From: Bacillota bacterium
Lineage (GTDB): Bacteria; Bacillota; Clostridia; Acetivibrionales; DSM-1351
NCBI GenBank assembly: GCA_023426005.1
Contig: JAFABO010000030.1
Span: 28,261 to 92,260 of the forward strand
Length of the DNA stretch: 64,000 bases
Direction: 5' to 3'
The notes under the pieces are model-generated. The model was given only the letters and a program-made list of their open reading frames with translations, was not told the DNA's origin and searched no databases. Shown here one piece after another: positions 34,923 through 43,182 of this stretch. Position 1 is the stretch's first letter, and every line of letters starts with the position of its first letter. Made by a program: the position numbers and the translations under genes.

Positions 34923-37517
34923 CTATTTATTATACGATATACTTTCTGTTATCATTTCAATCAGCTTTGAGAATTTATCAATATGTTGGCTTATTTTCTC
35001 TTTTCTCAATCTTTCTTTGTTGTATTCAAAATTTATGAGCATCCGGCCGTTCATTTCCATAAGCTCCAATACAATATCATATGTATCAAGCAAACTGGTT
35101 TTTAATTTGTCCAATCCCTTTTTATAGAAGAAAGGGATAACAGATGTATCATCTTTATTCATCCTGGCAAATACCAAGTCCTGTAAGGGGTAAATAATAG
35201 CCTCACTTGGGTTTTGACGTTTATTTGATATAAGCCTGAATATTTCAAGAAAATCAGAAACCTCGGACAAGTTCAAATCCAAAGACATTACATGGTTATA
35301 GCTATCTATCATTACTTGAATCGTTACCCGGGTGTTGCCCGAGTCCAGGGCAAGCATGTAGATATATATTCCCAGAAAAATATCTTCTAAAGCGATTTTT
35401 TCACTCTTTGAAAAGTCATATATTTTTTCAAATATTTCTTCCGGGATAACGATTTTAAAATCCGACTTTTCTTGAAAGTTTCTCTCTTGATTAAAATAAT
35501 CCCTGGGAAGAGCCAGTACCGGAATCAATATTCTCTGGTCCCTTTCAATAAACTTGGCTATTTTTGATATTGCCGGATAAGCAAAAAAATCCGTTATGGT
35601 TGTTTTTCCCGGATACTGTTTTTCAACTTCGGCATGCACTTTTGTCAACAAAATTGAATCTCCGCCCAGTTCCAAAAAATTATCATTAACACCGATCCTG
35701 TCTATATCAAACACTTTACAACATATCTCAAGTAATTTTTTTTCAGTAATGCTCGTACAGACATTTTGATCCATACTTTCATTTTCACTTTCCAACTCCT
35801 TCATTTCCTGAATTATGCTGCAAAACTCACCGGAAATATAACTATCCGCAAGAAGATGTCTCTGAATTTTCCCACTGGTAGTCCTTGGCACATTCTTTAC
35901 AGGAATTACTTCCTTTATTGTAAGGCCTGTCTTATTATTTATTATGTTTTTCAATTCAGCGGCAATAGGTATAAATTCCTTGAGTTTCTTCTTAAACAGT
36001 ACGAAAAGGATTATTTCCTCCCTCTGGAGCTCTTTGTTAAACGCGCCGCATGCTGCAACATACCGCAGGGTCTCCCCATATACCTCCTCGGCGATTCGTT
36101 CTATATCATGCGGGTAGTAATTTTGACCATTAATAAATATAATATCTTTTGCCCTGCCGGTAATTACAAGGCTTCCGGCTTTCGTAAAGCCTAAGTCTTC
36201 CGTATTAAGCCAACCATCGGCAGTCATCACTCTGGCTGTCGCTTCCTGATTGTTGTAATATCCTGAAGTTACATTTTTACCTTTTATCTGTATATAGCCA
36301 ATAACACCATCATTTACTGCTTGGTTATTCTCATCGCAAATACGAACCTGGCAGTAATCAATAGGGTACCCTACCTCAACAAAACATACACATTCTCTAT
36401 GTTCCCTGCTTACCTCCACGACGGCCCCCCCTATATTCAAAGATTTTCTGTGTATATAGACACATTTAAATTCTTCTCCTTGGGGTGGAAACGATACTCC
36501 CACAGAGGCTTCAGCCAACCCGTACACTGTAAACATAGCAGTTCTTTTAAGTCCATATTCCTCCAATTTTCTGAGGAAAGTATTGCATAGTTCGGCCGAT
36601 ATAGGTTCCGCTCCGTTGAATATGACACGCACACAGGATAAATCCCAGTCCTTTTGAACACCGGTACTATAAAAAGAAAGGAAATGCTTGTATCCAAAAT
36701 TGGGGGAATAAAGAACCGTTGCCCTATGTTGGCTTGTTTTATCCATCCATAAGGTCGGATGCCTGACAAAAAGAGCTGTAGACATTATCCATTGGCCTGC
36801 ATCAGCCAATAACGTCATCAAATGAAACCCGATGAGTCCCATATCGTGAGTTAACGGCATCCAGTTCAGTACAATGTCCTCCGGGTTGATTCCTGCCCCA
36901 TGAGCAATGGCTTCGGTATTGGCAATCAGATTTTCATGAGTTAATACGACTCCCTTGGGGTCTCCGGTAGACCCGGATGAAAATTGAATAAAAGCGGTAT
37001 CCGTCGGACTGGGTCTATGGATCCTTCCCTGTACATCCTCTGATTCTTTTACATCTTCTATGTATACCATTTTGAGTTTGATTTCATTAAAAATATTCTC
37101 AGAGCTTTTTTCTGAAGTAAATTTCTCCAATGATAAGAAAGTTTTATGCTCACATACCAGGTAAGGACGTTTTAATATCCTCCATATATTCAACAGCTTA
37201 TGCCGGTGTTCATCATTATTGCCGACAGTTACAGGTACCGGGACGATTCCTCCCAGTAAACAAGCCCAAAAAGTATAAAGAAAGCTTTCGTTATCTTCTA
37301 TCTGAAATATCAGCTCATCTCCCTGTTGAATTCCTTTTGACTGCAAACCATATAAAAAAGTACATGCTGTTGAATATAACTCCTTGTAGGATACTTTTTT
37401 CTCGTCCTTTTCTCCCAAAATAAAGGTGATGCCCTTTTCGCCGCTTGAATATTGTTTTGCCTCCAGGGCATCCACCAACGTGTTATAATTATGCCCGCCC
37501 ATAGTCTTTTCCCCCAT
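34923..37517 (-). CDS. Fatty-acyl-AMP ligase / PCP protein with isolated condensation-domain lobe
   Basis: This 864-residue loading protein has three parts. Residues about 1-570 are an adenylate-forming ligase of the fatty-acyl-AMP-ligase type: FSSGSTGDPKG near 182 and WMPLTHDMGLIG near 225, the FAAL pattern. A carrier domain follows, with the phosphopantetheine Ser near 620 (FLELGGDSILL). Residues 665-864 resemble the C-terminal lobe of an NRPS condensation domain, without any HHxxxDG. It should activate a fatty acid and hold it for transfer to the first NRPS module. It is the last gene of the operon although it would act first. Start choice is ambiguous: the ATG at 37517 lacks a ribosome binding site, whereas one at 37502 has GGGGGA upstream. 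Confidence 0.85.
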   Translation of the reverse strand: MGEKTMGGHNYNTLVDALEAKQYSSGEKGITFILGEKDEKKVSYKELYSTACTFLYGLQSKGIQQGDELIFQIEDNESFLYTFWACLLGGIVPVPVTVGNNDEHRHKLLNIWRILKRPYLVCEHKTFLSLEKFTSEKSSENIFNEIKLKMVYIEDVKESEDVQGRIHRPSPTDTAFIQFSSGSTGDPKGVVLTHENLIANTEAIAHGAGINPEDIVLNWMPLTHDMGLIGFHLMTLLADAGQWIMSTALFVRHPTLWMDKTSQHRATVLYSPNFGYKHFLSFYSTGVQKDWDLSCVRVIFNGAEPISAELCNTFLRKLEEYGLKRTAMFTVYGLAEASVGVSFPPQGEEFKCVYIHRKSLNIGGAVVEVSREHRECVCFVEVGYPIDYCQVRICDENNQAVNDGVIGYIQIKGKNVTSGYYNNQEATARVMTADGWLNTEDLGFTKAGSLVITGRAKDIIFINGQNYYPHDIERIAEEVYGETLRYVAACGAFNKELQREEIILFVLFKKKLKEFIPIAAELKNIINNKTGLTIKEVIPVKNVPRTTSGKIQRHLLADSYISGEFCSIIQEMKELESENESMDQNVCTSITEKKLLEICCKVFDIDRIGVNDNFLELGGDSILLTKVHAEVEKQYPGKTTITDFFAYPAISKIAKFIERDQRILIPVLALPRDYFNQERNFQEKSDFKIVIPEEIFEKIYDFSKSEKIALEDIFLGIYIYMLALDSGNTRVTIQVMIDSYNHVMSLDLNLSEVSDFLEIFRLISNKRQNPSEAIIYPLQDLVFARMNKDDTSVIPFFYKKGLDKLKTSLLDTYDIVLELMEMNGRMLINFEYNKERLRKEKISQHIDKFSKLIEMITESISYNK

Positions 37518-37524
37518 TTCATGT

Positions 37525-38250
37525 TTACTTAAAGTTGTATTGTGAAAGACTTAATATTTCACTATTAATAATGCTCACAACATCTTGCATAAATTCATTG
37601 ATAAAAAAGTGTCCCCCATTCAACAAATGGATTTTACAACTTTTATTCGTATGCCCTCTCCATAAGCTAATATCACTTATGGTCGTTTCTTCTTCCTGTT
37701 TTCCCCATAATATTGTAATATCGCAATCTAGTTTTTCATTTTTTTCAATGTAATTATAGGTTTCTACAATCTGAAAATCAGCTCTTAGGATCGGCAGAAA
37801 AATCTCCAGCAGTTCTCTGTTTTCCAGAAGTTCTTTTGGAGTGCCTCCCAATTCAATAACCTTTCTCATAAACTCATTATCCGGCAATACATGGAGATTT
37901 TTTTTATCCTTTTTGATTTGAGGAGCATGCCTGCCTGAAAAAAACAGGTGTAAAGGCGGTAAATGCTGTAAACTTTTTATCTTATATGCCAGTTCATATG
38001 CTAATACACTTCCCATGCTGTGACCAAAGATAACATAGCGGCAATTGTTCAGATCATCTTTGATTCTATTGTAGATGTCACTCACGGCTTCATCCACGCT
38101 TTTATAGAATGGAACCTCAGACCTCGGCCCCCTCCCTGCCAGTTCAATCGCATTCAACTCTATCAAAGGATGGAGGTATTTCTTCCACTCCATATATATA
38201 TTTGCCGATCCTCCAGCATATGGAAGACAAAATAATTTTATTTTTCCCAT
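37525..38250 (-). CDS. Type II thioesterase (NRPS-associated)
   Basis: This 241-residue alpha/beta hydrolase is of the GrsT/SrfAD type. The start KIKLFCLPYAGGSANIY is typical. The nucleophile Ser is in IFGHSMGSVLAYEL near residue 78 and the catalytic His is in LNGGHFFIN near the C-terminus. Such enzymes clear wrongly primed or stalled carrier domains on NRPS proteins. GAGGTG precedes the ATG. It is cotranscribed with the NRPS genes and ends 8 bases before the ligase gene. Confidence 0.93.
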   Translation of the reverse strand: MGKIKLFCLPYAGGSANIYMEWKKYLHPLIELNAIELAGRGPRSEVPFYKSVDEAVSDIYNRIKDDLNNCRYVIFGHSMGSVLAYELAYKIKSLQHLPPLHLFFSGRHAPQIKKDKKNLHVLPDNEFMRKVIELGGTPKELLENRELLEIFLPILRADFQIVETYNYIEKNEKLDCDITILWGKQEEETTISDISLWRGHTNKSCKIHLLNGGHFFINEFMQDVVSIINSEILSLSQYNFK

Positions 38251-38287
38251 TTAAATCACCTCAAAATATAAAACTTGTGCCTCATAC

Positions 38288-39568
38288 CTAAGCAAATAAG
38301 AGATCCTTTTTCATGCACTTTATTCCATCCGTAACAGCCTCACCAATAATTTCACACCCTCTTTCCAGAATATGACTTTCAATGGTCAAGGCCGGCATCA
38401 GCTTAATCACAGTATCATTCCGTCCGGCCCTTTCAATGATTAGTCCGCGTTCATAGCAGCCTGCAGTGATTTGTTTGGCCAGTTTTGAACCTCCCAGTTT
38501 TGAAACGTCAATTCCCCAAATCATTCCCATCCCACGAATTTTTATCAACTCACTCAGCGGAGCAATTTTTCCCTTGAGGAATTTTTCCATAAATCGTTCA
38601 TTCTCCTCTACACTTTTTTCCAAACTTGTTTTCTCTCTATATTCAAGTGCGGCAGCACCGGCGATAAAAGCCAATTGATTCCCCCTAAATGTACCGTTAT
38701 GTTCACCAGGCTTCCAGATGTCCAATTCCGGTTTCATTAAAAGGAGGGACATGGGGAAGCCATACCCGCTGATTGACTTGGAAAGTATCACCATATCAGG
38801 GATAATATCTGCCCGTTCAAAAGAAAAGAATGGTCCGGTTCTACCGCACCCAACCTGTATGTCATCACAAATCAGAAGAATGTCGTTTTCCCGGCACAGC
38901 GCTGCAAGTCTTTGCAGCCATTTTACGGGTGCAGGGATAACACCGCCCTCTGCCTGTATGGTTTCCAAAATAACTGCGGCCGGTTTTTCAATCCCGGAAT
39001 GGTCATCCTTCAGTACCTCTTCCATATATTCAATCGTATCAAAAGTATTCATAAATCCGTGCGGATATGGCATAAACGTAACATTTGCAAGAGGAAGCCC
39101 CGCCCCTTTCCTGCTGTCGATATTGCTGGTTGCGGCCAGGCTCCCCAGCGACATACCGTGGAAGGCTCCCATAAATGCAAAGATTCCCGTCCTTCCCTTT
39201 ACCTTCCTTGCAAGTTTTAATGCCGCTTCTACAGCATTTGTTCCTGTTGAACCGCAAAATTGCAGCTTATAGTTTAAATTTTTCGGTTTCAGAATAAATT
39301 TAGAAAATGCGCATATGAAATCGCTTTTTGCTTTTGTATACATATCCAGACCATGCATAATTCCATCGGATTCGATGTAGGGCAGCAGCCGCTGCTTGAT
39401 AAACTCGTTATTATGCCCGTAGTTTAAAGCTCCTGCACCTGCAAAAAAATCGATATACTCGTCTCTCGATTCAGTATAGAGTATGGAACCCTTTGCTCCG
39501 CAAAAAACGTCCGGAAATGATCTGCAGTAGGACCTTACATTTGACTCTGTTCTTTCAAAAACATTCAT
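38288..39568 (-). CDS. Diaminobutyrate--2-oxoglutarate aminotransferase (EctB type)
   Basis: This 426-residue PLP enzyme belongs to the class III aminotransferases. It matches the EctB/DABA-AT pattern: start FERTESNVRSYCRSFPDVF, FCGSTGTNAVEAALKLAR, ICDDIQVGCGRTG and the PLP Lys in ILSKSISGYGFP (near 263). It makes L-2,4-diaminobutyrate from aspartate semialdehyde and glutamate. No EctA or EctC is present, so ectoine synthesis is unlikely here; in NRPS clusters this enzyme supplies diaminobutyrate as a building block. AGAAGGGA precedes the ATG. Confidence 0.9.
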   Translation of the reverse strand: MNVFERTESNVRSYCRSFPDVFCGAKGSILYTESRDEYIDFFAGAGALNYGHNNEFIKQRLLPYIESDGIMHGLDMYTKAKSDFICAFSKFILKPKNLNYKLQFCGSTGTNAVEAALKLARKVKGRTGIFAFMGAFHGMSLGSLAATSNIDSRKGAGLPLANVTFMPYPHGFMNTFDTIEYMEEVLKDDHSGIEKPAAVILETIQAEGGVIPAPVKWLQRLAALCRENDILLICDDIQVGCGRTGPFFSFERADIIPDMVILSKSISGYGFPMSLLLMKPELDIWKPGEHNGTFRGNQLAFIAGAAALEYREKTSLEKSVEENERFMEKFLKGKIAPLSELIKIRGMGMIWGIDVSKLGGSKLAKQITAGCYERGLIIERAGRNDTVIKLMPALTIESHILERGCEIIGEAVTDGIKCMKKDLLFA

Positions 39569-39664
39569 AATTTCCCTTCTTTCAATTTGTAAATTTACTT
39601 TCTAAGGTTTTTCCTCCGCTTATTGCCGCTAAACTGACAAATCAAGCGCTTCCTCCGTATTTCC

Positions 39665-41395
39665 TTACGCATGCTGCAGATGATATAAATTTCTATAAAT
39701 GCATCCTTGTTTCATCAATTCATTGTGTTTCCCCTGCTCGGCAATCACTCCGTTCTCAACTACATAGATAATATCCGCTTGCTCAATGGTTGACAGCCTA
39801 TGTGCTATAGTCAGTACCGTACGTCCCTTTATAAGTTCATCAAGCGCTTGCTGAACCTGTTGTTCCGACTCTGAGTCCAAGGCCGAGGTTGCCTCATCCA
39901 ATAAAATAATTGGTGAATTTTTAATCATTGCACGAGCTATAGCAATCCTCTGCCTTTGCCCCCCCGATAGCTTTGCACCCCTTTCACCTACGGGAGTATC
40001 ATACCCATCAGGCATCTGCAGGATGAAATTATGCGCGTAAGCCGCCCTGGCTGCTGCAATAACTTCATCTTTTGAGGCATCTGCCATTCCATAGCAGATG
40101 TTTTCATAGATCGTTCCATCGAAAAGATATGCATCCTGCGGTACATAAGCAATCATACTTCTTACCTCCGTCAGTGAATAGTGGGATAACGGCTTGCCTT
40201 CAATTGTAATACTCCCCCCCGAAACCGGATAAAAGCCTAAAAGCAGTTTTATTACAGTGCTTTTGCCTCCACCGCTGCTTCCTGCTAAAGCAGCCATTTG
40301 ACCCTTGTCAATTGAAAAACTGATATCGTTTAAAACTTTTATCCCATTTCCATAGGAAAACGAAACATTTTTCATTTCAATGCCCTCACAGGCTGAATAC
40401 TCTGGCGGCATAGCATACCTTTCGGGTTCCTGTGGTTGGTCCAGAAGTGCAAAAACCCTGTCGGCACCGGCCAGTGAAGTTTGAAACAGGGAAACAAAGG
40501 TTCCTATCTGGAGAAATAATGCAGTAACATTACTCTGCAAGGATACAATCATGGAAATGGTTCCCAGGTCGGAGCTTTGTTTGATGCCCGCCAATATAGC
40601 AATGCAAATCGTTCCCATAAAACTTAACATGCTCATTAGAAAACTTGAACTGTCCATGCCTGCTTCATTACGGGAACGTTTTACAGATTGCCGCACAATG
40701 TCTTCATTTTCAGCATCAAACTTTCCGGTAATTTTTTCGCGGATATGAAACATCCGAATCACCGGATATCCGGCCATAATGTCTGTAAGCCGCTCAGTCA
40801 GCCTTGCCATACCAGCCTGTATATTGTTGCTCAATATACGAATCGACTTTGCGTAAAGCAGGTTTGTACTTGATAATAGAATACAGAAAAGCAGCATGAT
40901 GAGTGTAAGCTTATAGGAAACAAAAAACATAGTAACCGCTGAACCAATCCCGGCTAATGCCGTTATGGCAAGAGCAAGTATTCGCGCGGAAAGAGCCTCC
41001 TCCAATGCCCTTATATCATTTGTCATGCATGAAATCATATCTCCGCTGTGGTGATCTTCGAAATAATTAACGTTCATCCCGGTTATGTGTTTGAACACTC
41101 TTAATCCCATATCAGTTATAAGAATTCTTACAGTCGAATTAAACAAATACATAAAAATCGGAGTGGCAATGCATAAGAACAGGATATAGATGCCAACTCT
41201 GCAAGCTGAATGGATCAGGGTATGCATATCCCCCTGGACAGCTGCATTCACCATATCCTTGCTTACAAGCGCCAGCAGTATTGTCAATGCTGCATTGGTA
41301 CCACTTATTCCAACGATACCAACGGTATATCTCCACATTTTCGGTTTTACAAGCGAAAACATTCTAAAAATACTCTTTTTATTAAAGTTAGGCAT
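39665..41395 (-). CDS. ABC exporter half-transporter (second of pair)
   Basis: This protein of about 576 residues has an N-terminal six-helix ABC membrane domain and a C-terminal ATPase with Walker A GSSGGGKST, signature LSGGQRQRIA, Walker B ILLDEATSALD and the H-loop in LTIAHRLST. It resembles lipid A/peptide exporters (MsbA type). A frame from 41413 exists, but GGGAG precedes the ATG at 41395; this start overlaps the end of the upstream gene by 8 bases and implies translational coupling. It probably forms a heterodimer with the other half-transporter to export the NRPS product. Confidence 0.92.
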   Translation of the reverse strand: MPNFNKKSIFRMFSLVKPKMWRYTVGIVGISGTNAALTILLALVSKDMVNAAVQGDMHTLIHSACRVGIYILFLCIATPIFMYLFNSTVRILITDMGLRVFKHITGMNVNYFEDHHSGDMISCMTNDIRALEEALSARILALAITALAGIGSAVTMFFVSYKLTLIMLLFCILLSSTNLLYAKSIRILSNNIQAGMARLTERLTDIMAGYPVIRMFHIREKITGKFDAENEDIVRQSVKRSRNEAGMDSSSFLMSMLSFMGTICIAILAGIKQSSDLGTISMIVSLQSNVTALFLQIGTFVSLFQTSLAGADRVFALLDQPQEPERYAMPPEYSACEGIEMKNVSFSYGNGIKVLNDISFSIDKGQMAALAGSSGGGKSTVIKLLLGFYPVSGGSITIEGKPLSHYSLTEVRSMIAYVPQDAYLFDGTIYENICYGMADASKDEVIAAARAAYAHNFILQMPDGYDTPVGERGAKLSGGQRQRIAIARAMIKNSPIILLDEATSALDSESEQQVQQALDELIKGRTVLTIAHRLSTIEQADIIYVVENGVIAEQGKHNELMKQGCIYRNLYHLQHA

Positions 41396-43157
41396 ATAAT
41401 TCTCCCTCAACATTATTCGAGTTAACCGGTATAAACCGGTTTAAATACAGCTGTCTGTATATCCCCTCCGATAGCAGCAGCTGCGTGTGAGTTCCCTCCT
41501 CAACTATGGTTCCATGATCCAGTACAAGGATTTTATCTGCATTAACAATTGTGGACAGCCGGTGCGCAATAATGAAAACGGTTTTATTTTTTATATTATT
41601 TTTCAGTGCATCCAACACAGCCGCTTCGCTTTTACTGTCCAGTGCGGAAGTAGGCTCATCCAGGGCGATGATGGGTGCATCCTTTAAAATAGCCCTTGCC
41701 AGCGAAATTCTTTGTTTTTGTCCACCTGACAGCTTTGCCCCCCTTTCACCGCTATGCGTATGGTATCCATCCGGTAACGCCAGTATAAAATCATGTGCAT
41801 CTGCCGCCTTTGCCGCTGCATAGATTTCCTCCATAGTAGCATCCGGCCTCCCGTAAGCAATATTTTCGGCGATGGAAGCAGGAAAGATATAAGCATCTTG
41901 CGAAACGATTGAAATTTGTTTTCTTGCTTCGTCAAGCCCCCAATCCTCCAATGGTATTCCAAATAGTTTAATGCACCCGCATAAAGGTTCATAAAAACCA
42001 CATAACAGCTTAAATATGGTACTTTTTCCGTTTCCGCTGGGTCCAACCAAAGCGGTGACTTCATTCCCGTTCAGTGTAAAACTCAGGTCTTCCAGTACTT
42101 TATTCTGCCCATCGTATGCAAAGGTCACATGCTCACATGCTATCGTCACATTGCTGTCTTCTTTTGTGGGAGTCCCGGATTCTCTACTTTCCACAGGTTC
42201 TTCAAGGACCTCAAACAGATGCTTTGCAGCTCCCAGTGTTCTCTGCAGTTCCGCAATCAATTGAGGAAAACTTACAGCTGCTCCGATTAAAAACTGCAGT
42301 AAATAGATCAGTGTGAGCAAACCTCCTGGCGTTAACTGCTTGTTCACTATTAAAAATCCCCCATATATAATACATATCATATTGGGCAAGGCTTGCAGCA
42401 TTATTCTGATTGGAGTAATAACAGCTAAGATTTTCTCGATCGATAATCCGTTATAAAGAACCATTTCCATGGATTTTTTAAATTTTCCATACAATATGTC
42501 TTTCATGTTGAACGACTTTAGCAAAGGAAACCCCCAAATAGCATCCTGTGCAACAGCATTTGCTTTCCCAAGATGCCTCATTAACTGGGCTGCTTTTGCC
42601 TGCATCGGTTTGCTCATCATGGCGGACAATACTATAATCACCAGGAAAACCAAGGTGCAAGCCAGAAGTAATCTCCAGCTTATGATGAATATATAAATAA
42701 ATGTACCTATAAAAATAATTGGATTGTAGAATATATTGGCAAAACTGTTCTGAAGAAAATTCTGTATAACTGTCGCATTGTTTGTCACCCTTGATATATT
42801 TTCCCCCGAATGATGCGTATCAATAGAAGATACCTTTAGTCTTTCAATATGCTGTGAAACTACGTGTCGTATATCTCGGACGGTAAATGCCGCAATTTTT
42901 CCACACGAATATTTTAAGAAAAATCGTGATACAGCTCCTGCCGCTATTATTGCCACTGAATACGCAATTATTTTTACAGGATCACGGGTCCTAAAAAGGA
43001 TGATATCAATTATATTTGCCATGAGGTATCCTATATAAATATTAACAAATACATTGACAATCAGTGAAACAACGCTAATCACCAGCCAACTTTTATATGG
43101 ATTCACGAATGAAATCAATATTTTTAAAACATCCGTACCGGCGGTTTTCTTATTCAT
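41388..43157 (-). CDS. ABC exporter half-transporter (first of pair)
   Basis: This protein of about 589 residues has an N-terminal membrane domain and a C-terminal ATPase with Walker A GPSGNGKST, signature LSGGQKQRIS and Walker B IIALDEPTSALD. The longer frame to 43349 runs into the NRPS gene and has no ribosome binding site; GGAGG sits 7 bases before the ATG at 43157. It begins 26 bases after the NRPS stop. With the overlapping second half-transporter it is the likely exporter, and possibly self-resistance pump, for the peptide. Confidence 0.92.
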   Translation of the reverse strand: MNKKTAGTDVLKILISFVNPYKSWLVISVVSLIVNVFVNIYIGYLMANIIDIILFRTRDPVKIIAYSVAIIAAGAVSRFFLKYSCGKIAAFTVRDIRHVVSQHIERLKVSSIDTHHSGENISRVTNNATVIQNFLQNSFANIFYNPIIFIGTFIYIFIISWRLLLACTLVFLVIIVLSAMMSKPMQAKAAQLMRHLGKANAVAQDAIWGFPLLKSFNMKDILYGKFKKSMEMVLYNGLSIEKILAVITPIRIMLQALPNMICIIYGGFLIVNKQLTPGGLLTLIYLLQFLIGAAVSFPQLIAELQRTLGAAKHLFEVLEEPVESRESGTPTKEDSNVTIACEHVTFAYDGQNKVLEDLSFTLNGNEVTALVGPSGNGKSTIFKLLCGFYEPLCGCIKLFGIPLEDWGLDEARKQISIVSQDAYIFPASIAENIAYGRPDATMEEIYAAAKAADAHDFILALPDGYHTHSGERGAKLSGGQKQRISLARAILKDAPIIALDEPTSALDSKSEAAVLDALKNNIKNKTVFIIAHRLSTIVNADKILVLDHGTIVEEGTHTQLLLSEGIYRQLYLNRFIPVNSNNVEGELYA

Positions 43158-43182
43158 TCTGTTCCCTCCTCTCGGTGGACTT

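Noticed and set aside
38718..39272. 184-codon forward ORF opposite the aminotransferase gene
   Set aside because: It is the complement of a well-supported coding region; the composition is that of an antisense shadow and there is no start signal.
38288..39568. Ectoine biosynthesis
   Set aside because: Only the EctB-type step is present; the neighbours are NRPS genes, not EctA or EctC.
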